Positions 1 to 7,307 of a stretch of 64,000 nucleotides of DNA are shown piece by piece. How positions within the stretch are numbered: the stretch's first letter is position 1; each line of letters begins with the position of its first letter. This DNA is from Planctomycetota bacterium (GTDB lineage: Bacteria; Planctomycetota; UBA1135; UBA2386), in NCBI GenBank assembly GCA_028281765.1, contig JANQJF010000014.1:1-64000 (forward strand). The letters are read 5' to 3'. The notes under the pieces are model-generated. The model was not told where the DNA came from. It was given only the letters and a program-made list of their open reading frames with translations, and searched no databases. The translations under genes were made by a program, and so were the position numbers.

Positions 1-160
1 TTGGGGTGAATGTCGTCCGAGCATGGCCTCCCTAACGCGACCACATTCTCTCAGCGCGTTACGGGGCCGAACAGCGACTTCTCGGCCGAGCTTCTAGGAC
101 CTCTCTCCCGCCCACGACCACAGCACCCGCGATCGATCGCACCCTCGCTATAGTCCTCCC

Positions 161-610
161 ATGGCACCACTCTCTCGCCCCGAAGGTCACCACTCGATCA
201 CCCCCGCGTTCATCGTGCCCGAGACGAACGCGGCCATCGCGTTCCTCGAGAACGCGTTCGGCGCTCGCGTCGTCGAGAAGTACGAGGCGCCGGACGGCAG
301 CATCATGCATGCCGAGGTCATGCTCGGAGACTCCGTCGTGATGTGCGGATCGCCGATGCCCGGATGGGATCCCATGCCGGCCGCGCTGTCGTACTACGTC
401 GATGACGGAGACGCCGTCGACGCGGCCTACGCGCGCGCGATAGAGGCTGGCGGTACGTCCGAGCGCGAGCCGGAGACGCAGTTCTACGGCTACCGCAGCG
501 CGACCGTGCGATGCCCGGGCGGCAATCGCTGGACGATCTGCGCGCGCATCGAAGAGCTCTCGCCGGAAGAGATGCAGCGGCGGATGAACGAAATGATGGG
601 CGGCTCGTGA
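161..610 (+). CDS. VOC-family (glyoxalase/PhnB-like) protein
   Basis: A 149-residue protein that begins with the pattern of PhnB/glyoxalase-fold proteins: an 'HHSITPAFIVPETNAAI' opening, then 'AFLENAFGARVVEKYEAPDG' and 'HAEVMLGDSVVM', which give the first beta-alpha-beta-beta-beta unit. A second unit follows, ending near 'RDPGGNRW'-like residues ('RCPGGNRWTI'). Members of this superfamily bind metals or small molecules; the substrate cannot be told here. It is cytoplasmic, with no signal peptide. Its TGA overlaps the GTG start of the next gene (GTGA at 607-610), so the two are probably translated together and may act on the same compound. Confidence 0.85.
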   Translation: MAPLSRPEGHHSITPAFIVPETNAAIAFLENAFGARVVEKYEAPDGSIMHAEVMLGDSVVMCGSPMPGWDPMPAALSYYVDDGDAVDAAYARAIEAGGTSEREPETQFYGYRSATVRCPGGNRWTICARIEELSPEEMQRRMNEMMGGS

Positions 611-1563
611 GCGCAGACTCCACGATGCGCGTGTGTGCGGCGCAGATCGCACCCGTTCTCCTGGACCGTGAAGCCACGCTCGCGCGCGTCGAGCAATCGA
701 TCCGCGAGGCGGCCGCGGGCGGCGCGCGCCTGGTCGCGTTCGGTGAGGCGCTGGTCCCGGGTTACCCGGTGTGGATCGAGCGCACGGATGGCGCGCGCTT
801 CGAGTCGGACGAGCAGAAGGCATTCCACGCGCGCTACGCGGACGCCGCGGTGCAGATCGAGCGCGGCGATCTCGACACCGTGTGCGCAGCCGCGCGCGAG
901 TGCGCGATCACCGTTGTCCTCGGCACGATCGAACGACCGCCGGAGCGCGGCGGCAAGAGCCTCTACTGCACGTGTGTCTACATCGACGCGACCGGCGAGA
1001 TCCGCTCGACCCACCGCAAGCTCGTCCCGACGTACGAAGAGCGCCTCAGCTGGAGCCCCGGCGACGGTCACGGCCTGACGACGCATTCACTGGCGCCATT
1101 CACGGTCGGCGCCCTGAACTGCTGGGAGAACTGGATGCCGCTCGCGCGCGCCACACTGCACGCTTTCGGCGAAGACCTCCACGTCGCGATCTGGCCCGGG
1201 GGCGAGCACAACACCCGTGACATCACGCGCTTCGCCGCGCGCGAAGGCCGCTCGTTCGTTCTCGCCGCGTCGAGCCTGATGCGGCCGCAGGACATCCCGG
1301 ACGACGTGCCGCTGCGCGATCGAATTCTCGAGAGAGCCGGCGAGTTTCTCTGCAACGGCGGCTCGTGCGCGGCCGGCCCCGATGGCGCATGGATCGTCGA
1401 ACCCGTCGTCGGCGAGGAACGCCTGGTGTTCGCCGACTTCGACTTCAACCACGTGCTCCGCGAGCGTCAGAACTTCGACCCGTCCGGCCACTACTCGCGC
1501 CCGGACGTCTTCCAGCTCACCGTCGATCGCCAGCGTCAGTGGATCCTGCGGACCCGAAACTGA
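607..1563 (+). CDS. Nitrilase/carbon-nitrogen hydrolase family enzyme
   Basis: A 318-residue enzyme of the nitrilase superfamily, which hydrolyses nitriles or amides through a Glu-Lys-Cys triad. All three residues are visible: Glu47 in 'AFGEALVPGYPVW', Lys138 in 'THRKLVPTYEERLSW', and Cys172 in 'GALNCWENWMPLAR'. The 'HRKLvPTyeER' and 'NCWENWMPLAR' contexts match the true nitrilase/cyanide-hydratase branch better than amidases or biotinidases. The GTG at 607 overlaps the stop of the VOC gene; an ATG at 625 is an alternative start that would still keep the whole domain. The gene ends with TGA directly against the stop of the opposing serine hydrolase gene. Confidence 0.9.
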   Translation: MSADSTMRVCAAQIAPVLLDREATLARVEQSIREAAAGGARLVAFGEALVPGYPVWIERTDGARFESDEQKAFHARYADAAVQIERGDLDTVCAAARECAITVVLGTIERPPERGGKSLYCTCVYIDATGEIRSTHRKLVPTYEERLSWSPGDGHGLTTHSLAPFTVGALNCWENWMPLARATLHAFGEDLHVAIWPGGEHNTRDITRFAAREGRSFVLAASSLMRPQDIPDDVPLRDRILERAGEFLCNGGSCAAGPDGAWIVEPVVGEERLVFADFDFNHVLRERQNFDPSGHYSRPDVFQLTVDRQRQWILRTRN

Positions 1564-2736
1564 TCACTTCCCGTGAGCGGGTTTCGTCGCTGGCCGAAAC
1601 AGCGGGAACACCTCGTCGAACAGCCGTTGCCGCGTGCGCCCGAACGCGGATCCCTTGCCACGACCACCCGTCGTGTTGAAGGCCGCGACGCAGCCGCATC
1701 GCGTCGTCGGATCGACGTAGACGAACGAGCTGAACGACTTCTGTCCACCGGTGTGCCCGACGATTGGCACGCCGCTGCCGCCGGGCAGGAACCACGTCAG
1801 CCCCATGCCCGACTCCGAACCATCGGTGAGCAAGAACGGCCGCCGCATCTCGGCGAGCGATTCCGCCGAAAGCACGCTCTTCGCGCTCTCGCCTTCGAGG
1901 CTCCCCACGAGGAACCGGAGATACCTCAGCATGTCGGGAATCGGCGCGTTCAGCCCACCGTTCGACACGGTGATCCCCGTGTCGAAGTCCAGTCCCCCGG
2001 CTACAGGTTCACCGCGCACGATGCTGTAGTTGTTCGAACGGTCGGCGAGCAGGTGATACGGCGTGTAATCGAAGTACGCGCGCGTCATGCCGAGCGGAGC
2101 GAAGAGGTTCTTCTGCACGTAGACCTCGTAGTCGTCGCCGCTCAGGATCTCGATGACGCGCCCCAGGAAGATGATCCCCGGGTTCGAGTAGCTGTTCTTC
2201 GAGCCCGGCTCGAATGCGATCTTGCTGTACGGAAGCATCGCGACGAGCTGACTCCATTCGGTCGGCTCGTGCGGATGCCAGTCTTCCCCGCCCCACGGCC
2301 AGGTCCGGCCGCGAAAACCCGACGTGTGCGTCATCAGGTGTCGCAGCGTGACTTTGTCGAGCCACCCCTTCGGATCGTGCACCGCGCGAAGCTCCGGCAG
2401 ATACCGCACGATCGGCTCGTCGAGCGTCAGCTTTCCGCGATCGCGCAGCTGCATGATCGCGATTCCGGTGAAGGTCTTCGTGATCGAGGCCCAGTGGTAG
2501 ATCGTGTCCTCGTCGACCCGACGCTCGGAATCGAGGTCCGCGAACCCGATCATCTCGAACGCGAGCCGTTCCGTGCCGTGGAAGAACGCGAGACTGCTAC
2601 CGACAATCTGCTGCGACTCGACGAGCTCGCGATAGTCTGCCGCGACGTCTCGCCACGTGGCGTCGAAAGTCGCAGGCTTCTGGGCGACCGCCGACGCGAT
2701 CAGGAGCGAGAACGCGATCCCTCGTTGGAGCATCAC
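1564..2736 (-). CDS. Secreted beta-lactamase-fold serine hydrolase
   Basis: A 390-residue class C beta-lactamase/esterase-type serine hydrolase with an N-terminal signal peptide (hydrophobic stretch ending 'ASAVAQ', about residue 19), so exported. The catalytic motifs are S84-I-T-K87, Y183-S-N185 and H328-T-G-G331 (the KTG equivalent). Enzymes of this group range from esterases to D-amino-acid peptidases; the substrate is not predictable. The gene faces the nitrilase tail to tail with the two stop codons adjacent (tgatca at 1561-1566). Its 5' end lies within a few bases of a broken kelch gene on the other strand. Confidence 0.9.
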   Translation of the reverse strand: MMLQRGIAFSLLIASAVAQKPATFDATWRDVAADYRELVESQQIVGSSLAFFHGTERLAFEMIGFADLDSERRVDEDTIYHWASITKTFTGIAIMQLRDRGKLTLDEPIVRYLPELRAVHDPKGWLDKVTLRHLMTHTSGFRGRTWPWGGEDWHPHEPTEWSQLVAMLPYSKIAFEPGSKNSYSNPGIIFLGRVIEILSGDDYEVYVQKNLFAPLGMTRAYFDYTPYHLLADRSNNYSIVRGEPVAGGLDFDTGITVSNGGLNAPIPDMLRYLRFLVGSLEGESAKSVLSAESLAEMRRPFLLTDGSESGMGLTWFLPGGSGVPIVGHTGGQKSFSSFVYVDPTTRCGCVAAFNTTGGRGKGSAFGRTRQRLFDEVFPLFRPATKPAHGK

Positions 2737-2743
2737 GGCATCC

Positions 2744-3314
2744 TACGAGAAACTCACAGAACGCGACGGCACGACTTGGAGCGACGTTTCGCTCGCGGAC
2801 TCGCCCGCGCTCACGCACCACACGATGGCGTACCACGACGGGCTGCAACGGATGATAGTGTACGGCGGCTACACGCAGAACGGAGCCAACAGCGCCACCC
2901 CGACTTGGAGCGTGAACGAGTGGCAGTATCATGTTCCTCGGTGAGGGCAAGGCGTACGCGTCGACCGGCGGCATGCGACCCTGGATCGGAGAGGCCCTCG
3001 GCATCCGCGCGTCGCCGATCGGCGGCGGCTTGTTGCCGGTGCCGGCTGCACTGATGGTCGGCAGTTCGAACCAGAGCTGGAACGGCGTCCCACTTCCGCT
3101 CGCGCTGGACGCGCTCGGCCGCCCGGACTGCCTGATCTACGTCAGCATCGACGCCATGCTGTCGGCACCAGCGACCTACAACGTGAACTGGGGAATCGAC
3201 ATCCCCGACTGCTCGGCGTGCGTCGGCTCGAAGTGGTACATGCAGGTCGTCGGGATGCAGCTCGGTCAGCTGCTGACCAGTAACGCGCTCGAGCTCACGA
3301 TCGGGCAGCGCTAG
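2744..3314 (+). pseudogene. Kelch-repeat surface protein remnant (5'-truncated, frameshifted)
   Basis: Two consecutive reading frames together look like the end of a kelch-type secreted protein. The first (about 2744-2944) encodes one blade with 'DGTTWSDV', 'HHTMAYHDGLQRMIVYGGY' and 'WSVNEWQYHV'. The second (from about 2931 to the TAG at 3314) encodes the shared secretory module: 'GEGKAYASTGG', 'PLPLALDALGRPDCLIYVS', then a typical tail. The frame changes at about 2931-2944. No signal peptide, start codon or earlier blades are present, and the remnant begins within 10 bases of the divergent serine hydrolase start. It is best read as the 3' third of a lost gene. Confidence 0.7.
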
Positions 3315-3360
3315 CAGGACGTGAACGCAGCGGGCACGTTCACCGCATGTGGGTGATCGC

Positions 3361-4776
3361 TCAGTCCGTCGCGAGGCCTCGCTGCTCCGTCTCGCCCGAG
3401 CCGCGCAGCAGCGGTAGCCAGCGGAACACGAGATACAGCAGACTCACGCCGAGGATGCCGCCCGTGAGCGGGAACACGTAGCGCCCGAGCTGGACCCAGT
3501 CCGGCGCCGCCTCGGAGTTCATCCGGTAGTAGCCGTGCGCCGTGCCCGCCGCGTGCAGCCAGCCGACGAGCAGGATCATCGCGACGTTCATCACGATCAG
3601 GTGCGCCTTCATCCGCTCGCAGCCGAGCCGTTGCTCGACGCCGACGCCGCGCAACTCGACGAGCAGGAACGCGACCGCGCCGAACAGCACCATCGTGTCG
3701 ATCCCGAGCTCGGTGCCCATCGCGTGCCCCGTGACCGCGTGGGTGCCGTGGATCACGGAGTTCAGCGGCGGAATCGAAATCAGCACCGACGAGAACAGCA
3801 TGACGCCCGTCCACCACTTCGCCGCGCCGAGGTACCGGCTCGCCATGCAGGAGTGCGAGACCCCGTTGCGCACCGACTTGCCGAGGTCCGACATGATCTT
3901 CAGCAGGATCACGATCTCGATCATGCTGACGATGAACGCAACCCACTTGATCGTCTCGTTCTGCGGCAGGTGGTACGTGTGGTGCGCGTAGTTCGTGAAC
4001 GAGTTGAGGCAGCCGACGCCGAACAGCCAGAACGCGACGGGCGACTGGCCGTAGGTCTTGTCGCCGGACAGGCGCTCGGACACGTAGACGAGCGCGCCGT
4101 ACATCATGAAGTTGAACGACCCGACGAGGGTGCCGCACGACTTCCACTGGATCTGCAGGTCGCGGATCGGGCTCTGCTCGACCCAGGGCAGCAGGTACGC
4201 ATGGCCCTCGGCGAACGTGTACATGAAAAACAGCAGCCCGACGGTCCAGAACCAGATGTAGATCGGCTGGTCCCAGAACCCGTGGCGTAACCGGCGCAGG
4301 AAGCTGTAGGCGAGCGCGCCCCAGCCGGTCAGCATCACGACGGAGATCGCCGGGTGGAAGCCGATGTACTCGCGCCCGGAGAACACTCCCATCCCGATCG
4401 TCACGAGAATCGCGATGCCGGACAGCATCCAGCACGCGGTGTGGAACCAGAAGCGCGACCGGTCCCCGGCCGTCAAGCCGCCGTGATGACGCGACAGGTA
4501 GTGATACATGACCGCGATCGCCGCGCCGAAGATCCACACGCTCGCGAACGTGGTGTGGATCGGACGAAGCTTCTGCAGGCTGATCCCCGCCTCGGCGAGC
4601 GCCGGCGACAGGGACGGCACGTAGTGCAGAGCCCCGACCATGCCGCCGAGGATCGCGATCAGGAGACAGGCCACGGCCATCCGAACCTGCACGAGGATCA
4701 GACGGTTGGCTTCCGCGTGCGACCGGTCCTGCGGCGCCTCGCCGCCAGTCGCCTCACCGAGGGTGGTCGTCGTCAT
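3361..4776 (-). CDS. Nitric oxide reductase-like heme-copper subunit (NorB-type)
   Basis: A 471-residue polytopic membrane protein of the heme-copper oxidase superfamily with about 12 hydrophobic segments. His-rich motifs are present: H74 in 'RPIHTTFASVWIFG' (low-spin heme region), E190 and H192 in 'TFAEGHAYLLPW', H265-H266 in 'NYAHHTYHLP' (active-site metal), and H343, H346 and H351 in 'IHGTHAVTGHAMG'. No His-Tyr crosslink region of proton-pumping oxidases was seen, and the partner gene encodes a NorC-like cytochrome, so NO reduction to N2O is the likely role. Its ATG overlaps the end of that upstream gene (4773-4776). Ligand assignments were made by eye; it appears divergent from classical cNOR. 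Confidence 0.8.
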   Translation of the reverse strand: MTTTTLGEATGGEAPQDRSHAEANRLILVQVRMAVACLLIAILGGMVGALHYVPSLSPALAEAGISLQKLRPIHTTFASVWIFGAAIAVMYHYLSRHHGGLTAGDRSRFWFHTACWMLSGIAILVTIGMGVFSGREYIGFHPAISVVMLTGWGALAYSFLRRLRHGFWDQPIYIWFWTVGLLFFMYTFAEGHAYLLPWVEQSPIRDLQIQWKSCGTLVGSFNFMMYGALVYVSERLSGDKTYGQSPVAFWLFGVGCLNSFTNYAHHTYHLPQNETIKWVAFIVSMIEIVILLKIMSDLGKSVRNGVSHSCMASRYLGAAKWWTGVMLFSSVLISIPPLNSVIHGTHAVTGHAMGTELGIDTMVLFGAVAFLLVELRGVGVEQRLGCERMKAHLIVMNVAMILLVGWLHAAGTAHGYYRMNSEAAPDWVQLGRYVFPLTGGILGVSLLYLVFRWLPLLRGSGETEQRGLATD

Positions 4777-5525
4777 TTGAAATTGAACCAGGGGATGTCG
4801 AGCACTTCCTTCGCGGCGTCACAGCGCGGACGCAGCGTCGGCTCCTCGTCCGCGAGCCACTGGAAGAACCCCTTCATCGACTTCCGCTCGTCGGCGCTCA
4901 GGCCGGTCGGCGGCATCCCCTTCTCCGGACGCCCGTCGATCATCGTCCGTTCGATGGCGTCGCCGTCGAGCCGTTCGGTCACGAGCGACAGGTCGGCCGC
5001 GAGGAACGGGCCGAGCGGCGTCGCGCGGAACGGCGTGTGGCACGCACTACATCGAACCTTGAACAGCTCGAACCCGGCCCGCGCTGCGTCGGTCATCGGG
5101 TTCTCGCCGCAGTGCTGGTCGATCATCGAGAACACCGCACTCGGCTGGATCTCCCGGACGAGCCGCGCTTGCCCGACGCCGGTGCGATCGAGCGCCGCGA
5201 GGAACGCCTCGACCGCGTCGATCTGATCCGCGTCCATGTGGAACGGCGGCATCTGGCCCGATCCCTTGGTCAGGATCTCGTCGAGTCGCGCTCGGTTGAG
5301 ACGCGACGCTGCATTCGTGAGATCGGGGCCGAGGAATCCTCCGAAGCCGTAGATCTGGTGGCAGGTCTGGCAGTTGTTCTCGTGCCAGATCTCCCGGCCG
5401 GCGAGTTCGAGTTCGGTCAGCTCACCGAACTCTTCCGCAGTCGGGTCGGTGTAGACGAGGGCGGTCTGGCCGACGAATGCCGAGACCAGCAGCGCCATCA
5501 TCACTTTGCGGGTGGACGTATTCAC
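4773..5525 (-). CDS. Diheme cytochrome c subunit of the NOR-like complex (NorC-type)
   Basis: A 250-residue protein starting at a GTG (5525), with one N-terminal membrane anchor (residues about 8-25) and then two cytochrome c domains. The first heme site is C52-Q-T-C55-H56 in 'ENNCQTCHQIYGFGG', with the NorC-like follow-on 'LGPDLTNAASRL' and a likely Met ligand at 92. The second is C159-S-A-C162-H163 with a candidate Met at 204 ('KGMPPTGLS'). Classical NorC has only one heme, so the C-terminal domain is an extra electron-transfer unit. The heme domains should face the periplasm and pass electrons to the NorB-like subunit, whose gene overlaps by 4 bases. Confidence 0.8.
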   Translation of the reverse strand: MNTSTRKVMMALLVSAFVGQTALVYTDPTAEEFGELTELELAGREIWHENNCQTCHQIYGFGGFLGPDLTNAASRLNRARLDEILTKGSGQMPPFHMDADQIDAVEAFLAALDRTGVGQARLVREIQPSAVFSMIDQHCGENPMTDAARAGFELFKVRCSACHTPFRATPLGPFLAADLSLVTERLDGDAIERTMIDGRPEKGMPPTGLSADERKSMKGFFQWLADEEPTLRPRCDAAKEVLDIPWFNFK

Positions 5526-5676
5526 GGGTTCGAGCGAAGCAGGGACCCCGACCGCCACGGTCCGGCCCCATACCCGAGCAGCGTAGTTCGGATGCCGGCG
5601 GTCGTCCACACGGCGCGGCTTGGGGGCCGATTTTCCGGTCTTGCGGCCTGCTTCGGACGGGGATAGCACACCAGGC

Positions 5677-6435
5677 ATGCGCGTGGACGTCGTCGACGAC
5701 CATGGTTGCGGTGCCGTCGTCGCCTATCTGCCCGGCATCGGTGGCACCGGCGCGATGATGCAGCCGTGCGCGGTGAGGCTGCGAGAGTCGTTCCGAATCA
5801 TCCGGCTGCGCTACGTCGCCGGCGGCGATGATTCATACCCGGCACTGGCAGACTCGATTGCCGCCACGCTCGAACGTGCCTCGGCGCACGACGTGATCTT
5901 GCTCGCCGAATCGTTCGGCGGCGGCGTCGCGATGCACACGGCCCTCCGTTACCGCGAACGCGTCGCAGCCCTCGGCGTCGTGAACAGTTTCGCCTGGTAT
6001 CCGTGGCGCCGGAAGCTCCGGCTGAGTCGATGGATGAGTCACGCACTCGGGCCACGCACCTACACATGGCTGCGACGTCGGTTCGGGATCCCCAAGCTCC
6101 TGGGTCCCCGTTACGAACCCGAGCTTGCCGCGACCGTGGCCTCCGTCCGCCCCACCTTCGACGCCGCGTATCGAGCGCGCATCCGCATGCTCGCGTCGTT
6201 GGACCTGCGCCCCCGATTGTCCGAGCTGACTCTCCCGGTCGCGCTGTTCGCGGCGGATCACGATCGGATCGTTCCGTCCGAAGCGTGCGCTCGCGATCTA
6301 CAGAATCGTCTACCCGACGCGACCCTTCGCATCCTGCCGGATACGGGCCACCTCGTCCTTCCGCTCGACGACCTCGCCTGGCCGGAATGGCTGCGCGAGT
6401 TGCGCAACCGCGCCGACGCGCGACTCCGCTCGTGA
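5677..6435 (+). CDS. Alpha/beta-hydrolase
   Basis: A 252-residue alpha/beta-hydrolase without a signal peptide. The nucleophile is S79 in 'LLAESFGGGVAM', the acid is probably D196 in 'FAADHDRIVP', and the base is H225 in 'PDTGHLVLP'. The oxyanion region is 'AYLPGIGGTGAMM'. Esterase, thioesterase or lipase activity on a lipid or acyl substrate would suit the neighbouring lipid genes, but this is not shown by the sequence. I chose the ATG at 5677 because the domain begins just after it. About 150 bases separate it from the divergent cytochrome gene. Confidence 0.85.
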   Translation: MRVDVVDDHGCGAVVAYLPGIGGTGAMMQPCAVRLRESFRIIRLRYVAGGDDSYPALADSIAATLERASAHDVILLAESFGGGVAMHTALRYRERVAALGVVNSFAWYPWRRKLRLSRWMSHALGPRTYTWLRRRFGIPKLLGPRYEPELAATVASVRPTFDAAYRARIRMLASLDLRPRLSELTLPVALFAADHDRIVPSEACARDLQNRLPDATLRILPDTGHLVLPLDDLAWPEWLRELRNRADARLRS

Positions 6436-6570
6436 AGTAGGCGAAGCAACCCGCAAGCCCACGACAAGATCGCGTCAAGGCGAACTTACTCGCGATGCTC
6501 CGAGTTAGGGTCGCGTGCCAACCAACGACCGGTTCATCCGCGACACATACGAGCGAGGGGGCTCGACACC

Positions 6571-7176
6571 GTGACCACGCCGGAAACGAAGCCGCAGAGT
6601 CTGAAGTTCTTTCGAACGTTCTTGAGCAACGCACGTGGTGTCGGCGCCGTGTGTCCGAGCTCGCAGAAGTTGGCACGCGCGATGTATCGCGACCACGAGT
6701 GGCGTGACGGCGACGTGTGCGTCGAATACGGTCCGGGCACCGGCTCGTTCACGTCCCTCGCGCGCGACCAGTTGCAATCCCACAATGGTGCATACCTCGG
6801 AATCGAGCGCGAATCGACGTTCTGTGACGTGCTGCGAAGGCGCATGCCGGACCTGCGATTCGTCAACGGCTCCGTCGAGGACGTGCGTCAGCATCTCGAG
6901 GACGCTGGGCTGCCGCGGCCACGCCTGATCATCTCGGGCCTGCCGCTGATCCTGATGCCGGCGCGGACGATGGAACACATCGTGCGGACGACCGCCGAGA
7001 TTCTCCACCCAGGCGGATCCTTCCGCACGTTCAGCTACGTGCACTCGTGGCCCGCGCGCGCCACGCGACGATTGCGCAGCTTGATGCGTGAACACTTCGA
7101 CAGCTTCGAGATGAGCCACGCCGTGTGGTGGAACTGCCCGCCGGCGTTCGTTCTGCGCGGAGACCGCAGCGCGTGA
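6571..7176 (+). CDS. Phospholipid N-methyltransferase (PmtA-like)
   Basis: A 201-residue SAM-dependent methyltransferase beginning at a GTG preceded by a purine-rich 'gcgaggggg'. The opening 'LKFFRTFLSNARGVGAVCPS' followed by 'SQKLARAM' is typical of PmtA-type phospholipid N-methyltransferases, which turn phosphatidylethanolamine into phosphatidylcholine at the membrane surface. The SAM-binding motif is 'VEYGPGTGSFT' at residues 51-61. The 'SGLPLILMP' stretch is the expected substrate-side loop. It lies 131 bases upstream of a run of lipid-related genes including a phosphatidylserine decarboxylase, the enzyme that would make its substrate. Confidence 0.8.
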   Translation: MTTPETKPQSLKFFRTFLSNARGVGAVCPSSQKLARAMYRDHEWRDGDVCVEYGPGTGSFTSLARDQLQSHNGAYLGIERESTFCDVLRRRMPDLRFVNGSVEDVRQHLEDAGLPRPRLIISGLPLILMPARTMEHIVRTTAEILHPGGSFRTFSYVHSWPARATRRLRSLMREHFDSFEMSHAVWWNCPPAFVLRGDRSA

Positions 7177-7294
7177 ATTCTGCGATGCCTTGTCGCGATC
7201 TTCGCGAGCTCCTCTCTGCAACCTAACCGGGCGATGTCAAGTTACCCGTGGGCAAGTTTCAACCAACCGAACGCGCGACCCACACTACAATGCC

Positions 7295-7301
7295 GGAGGG
7301 G
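7295..7301 (+). promoter_or_regulatory. Strong ribosome binding site deciding the start of the PHP-glycosyltransferase
   Basis: GGAGGGG stands six bases before the ATG at 7308. An ATG at 7291 is out of frame, and an in-frame start at 7248 has no such site, so 7308 is the start used here. Confidence 0.7.
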
Positions 7302-7307
7302 CAATCC

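Noticed and set aside
1..160. A gene at the left edge
   Set aside because: Only shadow frames with Arg/Pro-rich sequence are present before the VOC gene; nothing supports a coding region or RNA gene.
1573..3054. A 493-codon plus-strand frame across the serine hydrolase
   Set aside because: Arg-rich shadow of the hydrolase, which has signal peptide and all catalytic motifs on the other strand.
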